Below, in pieces: positions 4,605 through 7,480 of a stretch of 7,480 nt of DNA. Under the pieces are notes generated by a model that was not told where the DNA came from, did not search any database, and saw nothing but the letters and a program-made list of their open reading frames with translations. Both the position numbers and the translations under genes were made by a program. Source of the stretch: Candidatus Heimdallarchaeota archaeon AB_125 (GTDB lineage: Archaea > Asgardarchaeota > Heimdallarchaeia > Heimdallarchaeales > Heimdallarchaeaceae); the NCBI GenBank assembly GCA_001940755.1, contig MEHH01000133.1, positions 1-7,480 of the forward strand. The letters run 5' to 3'. Position 1 is the stretch's first letter, and the number at the start of each line of letters is the position of its first letter.

Positions 4605-7480
4605 ATGAGTTCAAGAATTGAATCTAGAGAAATACCTTATTTGATTAAATCAAAGAACTTTAAAGAATTACTAAATGCTCTAACCAGCGTCTATGGTCCT
4701 GAAGTTTGGGATTCTGCAAAAAAAGCTTTAGTAGAACTTGGAGAAGAATCATTTGATTTTCTATACAAATTTGTAGAAGAAATGCTTGAAAGTGACACTG
4801 AAGAATATGACGAATGGAAGAAATTCAGAGAGTCAGTAGAGATTTTAGGATTAATTGGGAATAAGAAAGCTAAGGGATTGTTATTAAGAGTTTTAGAGAA
4901 TAATAACGTGTATAATTGTAGAATAGCAGTTGGTGCTTTAGTAAAACTAGGTTATGTTTTGGAAGAAGATCAACTTATTGGCGAGTTTGATAATGAAAAG
5001 AAAACCAAAATTGATGTTGCATTAAGATTTTTATCTTACTATGGATCTAAGAAATCATTTGATGCAGTTATTTCGTTATTGGATGAGAGAGAGATTTTCA
5101 TTAGACAATCTGTGTTTGTAGCATTAGGAGATATTTTGGAGAGAGAAAAAGAAGAATTTTCTGAAATAAGAGATTTGATCATGAATCATTTAGAAAAAGG
5201 TGATGACAATAAAGTTCAGAATGCAGCAATTTTAGTATTAAGGAATTTTAAAGATGAGAAAACAAGAAATGAATTAATCGACAAATTTGGTAGTGAAGGG
5301 TATGGAAGTTTCAAAGCTATTATTAAAACACTGGGATTAATGGGAACAAAAGAATCATTAGAAACTCTTCTAGAATATATTAAAGAAAAATCTTGGGAAT
5401 ATAATGATTTGAAGGAAAGTCTTCTTAACCTTGGAGAGGATAGGAAAGAAGATATAGCATTAATGATGAAGAAAACACTTCAAAGGGATGATATTTATAT
5501 TGCGCAAGTTTTAGCTGATGTTTTAGCTGAATATGGAGATGAAAGATCTATAATCCCTTTAATAGAGATTGGGAATAAAATTGAGTGGGGATTCTATGAT
5601 TCAGGTATAGACAAAATTCTGATAAAAATAGGAAAGAAATATCCTGAAATAATAATAAGAAGATTAAATATAGAAGAAGATATTTGGTTAAAATCTGATA
5701 TTGTTCATATATTAGGGGAAATAAGTGATATTAAAGCATTAGAATCAATTTTGAAGAATTTTCAATTATTGAATGAAACAAAAAGAGACTTTGAAATTAG
5801 TATTAGCTTCCTTTATTCTTTGACCAATTTTACCCTAGATTCAAGAGCTGTCTATCCACTTTTAACATTCATCCATGCTTGGCCAGATCCTTTCATGGGT
5901 TCTTCAGAAACAACTGGAATAATTCTTCAAATATTTAATGATTTAGGAGAAGAAGCAATTCCTGAACTAATAAAAGCATTGAATTCTGAAGATGAAGCAA
6001 TACGATATATGGTTATTTGTATTGTTCAACAGTGTGAATTTGAAATACCAAATAAAGATCTAGTAGCTGCTTTTTTAGTTGAGGAGGAGCTCAAAATGGG
6101 TTTTCTTGCAACAATCGATTTTACCAAACTTGACGATGAACTTACAAATTCACTCATTCAACCGTTATTTTCTTTACTAAAAGAAGAAGATTCAGATATA
6201 GTTTTAGAGAGATTATCAGAATTAAATATCTCTGGAACAGCTGTTCCACTCTTAATACCAATGCTAGAAGAAGAGGATTTATTAGTTAGAGCGACAATTA
6301 TGAGATTTTTAGAAAAAATATATTTGGATGAATCTTCGCTCCCATTGATGTTTGATTTATTTTCAGAAGACATAGGGAGGAATAATTTTCTCAACAATTT
6401 TATAAAAAAACGTTCAAGAATTTCAGATGTATCTCTTAATTTTCTAACAGAACAACTCAAAAGTGATAATGTGCATAAATCAAGAGCAGCTGTTCTAGCT
6501 CTAAAAAACTCAAATTTTGATGAAAAAGAGACCATTCTCACAAATTTCCTTGAAGAAAATCCAACAGAGGAATTGAAGTATCTAATTGAACTGGAAACTA
6601 CAGAAATAGACTACGTAGGAAGATTGAGTAACAAAATAAAAAACTGTGCTAATGAAGAACGAAAGAAAGAATTACTAGAAGAGCAAATATACTGGAGTCA
6701 TTTTGATAGGGATTTGATAATGGAATTTTCTTATTCTTTGATTAAGAAAGAACAAACTTGGATTGTAGAACCTCTTTACAGAGAATTGAAACGACAATGC
6801 ATATATTGGATTGATGAAGATAATTTCTTTAGAAATTTAATTGATAACTTATCAGTTTTTGGCGATAAGAGTATGACGGATACTATAGTTCAAGCTACAC
6901 ATATTTTCATTCAAAATTCTGATTGGTCAGGAAGAAAAGAGGCTATGTGGCTTAGACAATGGATTTCTGAGATATTATTTAAAATAAAAAATTTTATCAC
7001 TTTTGAATCAGTTGAGAAGGTTCTATCATATTTTATCAGAATTGACTCAGATATCATGGCTGGTCCATACATAGAAATGCTTGGGAGTACAGATAATGGA
7101 GTTACATGGCCTAATCTCATCTATAATTACACGAGTCTCGATGCAAATTATGGGTTTACTGAAGAATATGATCTTACCTCATGGGCTGCAGGTGAATCAG
7201 ACGTAAAAATGGCCTGGCATTTTGTCAGCACTCTTGACACATATAAGTATGAATACTTCTACTTCGATGATCTTTTGATTGGATCACCATCATCAGTAAC
7301 TCAGACCTCTGTGGAAGAAGACTTTGAATTAACGAATGGCGGTTACACCGCAAGTGGTTCCTGGGCATGGGGTTCACCTACAACAGTTGGCCCGACAGCA
7401 GCATATTCTGGTTCTAAACTATGGGCAACCAATTTAATAGCTAATTATCCCACATCTGATAATGCGATGTTAGAAACAGG
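4605..7480 (+). CDS. Long HEAT-repeat protein running in frame into a beta-sandwich domain (3'-truncated by window)
   Basis: The frame is open for 958 codons from the first ATG after an in-frame TGA at 4557 to the window end. The N-terminus (MSSRIESREIPYLIK) has no signal peptide. Residues about 30 to 640 carry HEAT/PBS-lyase-type helical pairs, each with the usual loop then helix, e.g. LGLIGNKKAKGLLLRVLENN (81-100), ALVKLG (111-116), LGLMGTKESLETLLEYI (243-259), YGDERSIIPLIEI (310-322), LGEISDIKALESIL (370-383), LGEEAIPELIKALNSED (447-463) and TAVPLLIPMLEEED (545-558). Helical, lower-similarity sequence continues to about 800. From about 813-825 the character changes to a glycine-, serine- and tryptophan-rich beta-sandwich: GSTDNGVTW (827-835), YFYFDDLLIG (884-893), then the start of a second unit, DFELTNGGYTASGSWAWG (906-923). 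HEAT arrays bind proteins or nucleic acids inside cells; the second part is typical of secreted proteins. Whether both belong to one natural gene is doubtful. Confidence 0.75.
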   Translation, partial: MSSRIESREIPYLIKSKNFKELLNALTSVYGPEVWDSAKKALVELGEESFDFLYKFVEEMLESDTEEYDEWKKFRESVEILGLIGNKKAKGLLLRVLENNNVYNCRIAVGALVKLGYVLEEDQLIGEFDNEKKTKIDVALRFLSYYGSKKSFDAVISLLDEREIFIRQSVFVALGDILEREKEEFSEIRDLIMNHLEKGDDNKVQNAAILVLRNFKDEKTRNELIDKFGSEGYGSFKAIIKTLGLMGTKESLETLLEYIKEKSWEYNDLKESLLNLGEDRKEDIALMMKKTLQRDDIYIAQVLADVLAEYGDERSIIPLIEIGNKIEWGFYDSGIDKILIKIGKKYPEIIIRRLNIEEDIWLKSDIVHILGEISDIKALESILKNFQLLNETKRDFEISISFLYSLTNFTLDSRAVYPLLTFIHAWPDPFMGSSETTGIILQIFNDLGEEAIPELIKALNSEDEAIRYMVICIVQQCEFEIPNKDLVAAFLVEEELKMGFLATIDFTKLDDELTNSLIQPLFSLLKEEDSDIVLERLSELNISGTAVPLLIPMLEEEDLLVRATIMRFLEKIYLDESSLPLMFDLFSEDIGRNNFLNNFIKKRSRISDVSLNFLTEQLKSDNVHKSRAAVLALKNSNFDEKETILTNFLEENPTEELKYLIELETTEIDYVGRLSNKIKNCANEERKKELLEEQIYWSHFDRDLIMEFSYSLIKKEQTWIVEPLYRELKRQCIYWIDEDNFFRNLIDNLSVFGDKSMTDTIVQATHIFIQNSDWSGRKEAMWLRQWISEILFKIKNFITFESVEKVLSYFIRIDSDIMAGPYIEMLGSTDNGVTWPNLIYNYTSLDANYGFTEEYDLTSWAAGESDVKMAWHFVSTLDTYKYEYFYFDDLLIGSPSSVTQTSVEEDFELTNGGYTASGSWAWGSPTTVGPTAAYSGSKLWATNLIANYPTSDNAMLET
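7065..7480 (+). other. Secreted-type jelly-roll (MAM-like) domain segment: one N-terminally incomplete unit plus the start of a second
   Basis: In the 4605 frame this stretch encodes the second half of a carbohydrate-binding-like or MAM-like beta-sandwich. The pattern is STDNGVTW, then an aromatic strand, DLTSWAAGESDVKMAWHF, and YFYFDDLLIGS, the last being the usual 'Y-x-D-D' end strand. After a short linker a new unit begins with DFELTNGGY, GSWAWGSP, AYSGSKLWATNL and NYPTSDNAML, which are the usual opening strands. The first unit lacks such opening strands, unless they lie in strongly diverged form at residues about 770-812. Such units usually occur in exported peptidases and adhesins. Base composition here is about 42% GC against about 29% just upstream. 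Confidence 0.55.

Noticed and set aside
6158..6541. Minus-strand open frame of 127 codons
   Set aside because: It lies wholly within the plus-strand HEAT frame, which shows clear repeat structure. The minus product is serine/leucine-rich low-complexity sequence with no recognisable domain.
6890..7090. A frameshift hiding the missing first half of the beta-sandwich
   Set aside because: I read the other two plus frames through this stretch. Both hit stop codons and neither gives typical opening strands, so a simple frameshift does not explain the missing half.
6911..7120. Minus-strand open frame of 69 codons spanning the fold change
   Set aside because: I checked whether it might be a separate gene explaining the join. 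It has no ribosome site or domain and opposes a continuous plus-strand frame.
1..7480. CRISPR arrays, tRNA, rRNA, insertion sequences or defence/toxin genes
   Set aside because: No regularly spaced repeats, cloverleaf, terminal inverted repeats with a transposase, or nuclease/toxin motifs were seen on either strand.

Overview
The window is AT-rich (about 25-43% GC in the 60-base lines I counted by hand) and all four recognisable genes lie on the plus strand. It looks archaeal. TATA-box-like elements sit at sensible distances from three of the four starts, one large gene looks leaderless, and the TPR gene has a clear Shine-Dalgarno site. The large helical-repeat proteins, one with a probable roadblock/longin-type module, suggest an Asgard-type archaeon. 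That lineage is an inference, not something the sequence proves.

Layout: (1) 1-645 is the C-terminal half of a major facilitator superfamily transporter, cut by the window start. (2) 777-3734 encodes a 985-residue cytosolic protein: a long TPR-type helical array, an alpha/beta module that looks like a roadblock/longin-type fold, a helical linker and a very acidic tail of about 200 residues. (3) 3825-4163 encodes a small unrecognised protein with a single CPSC motif, behind its own promoter and a perfect inverted repeat placed at the expected transcription start. (4) 4164-4604 is a 441-base stretch with no convincing gene, but with a good TATA-like element at its left end, several short inverted repeats, and the promoter of the next gene at its right end. 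(5) 4605-7480 is a long reading frame that stays open to the window end: about 800 residues of HEAT-like helical repeats and then, in frame, a glycine/serine/tryptophan-rich beta-sandwich of the kind found in secreted proteins.

The point most worth a second look is that last frame. The helical part has no signal peptide, yet it runs into an extracellular-type domain whose N-terminal half appears to be missing, and base composition rises from about 29% to about 42% GC across the join. This is either an unusual fusion protein or a chimeric join (assembly or recombination).

The genes do not form an obvious operon: each of the three downstream genes has its own promoter-like sequence and there are gaps of 131, 90 and 441 bases. 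The window gives no direct evidence that they work together. A shared theme of large protein-binding scaffolds (TPR and HEAT) is visible, but no complete new system can be claimed.
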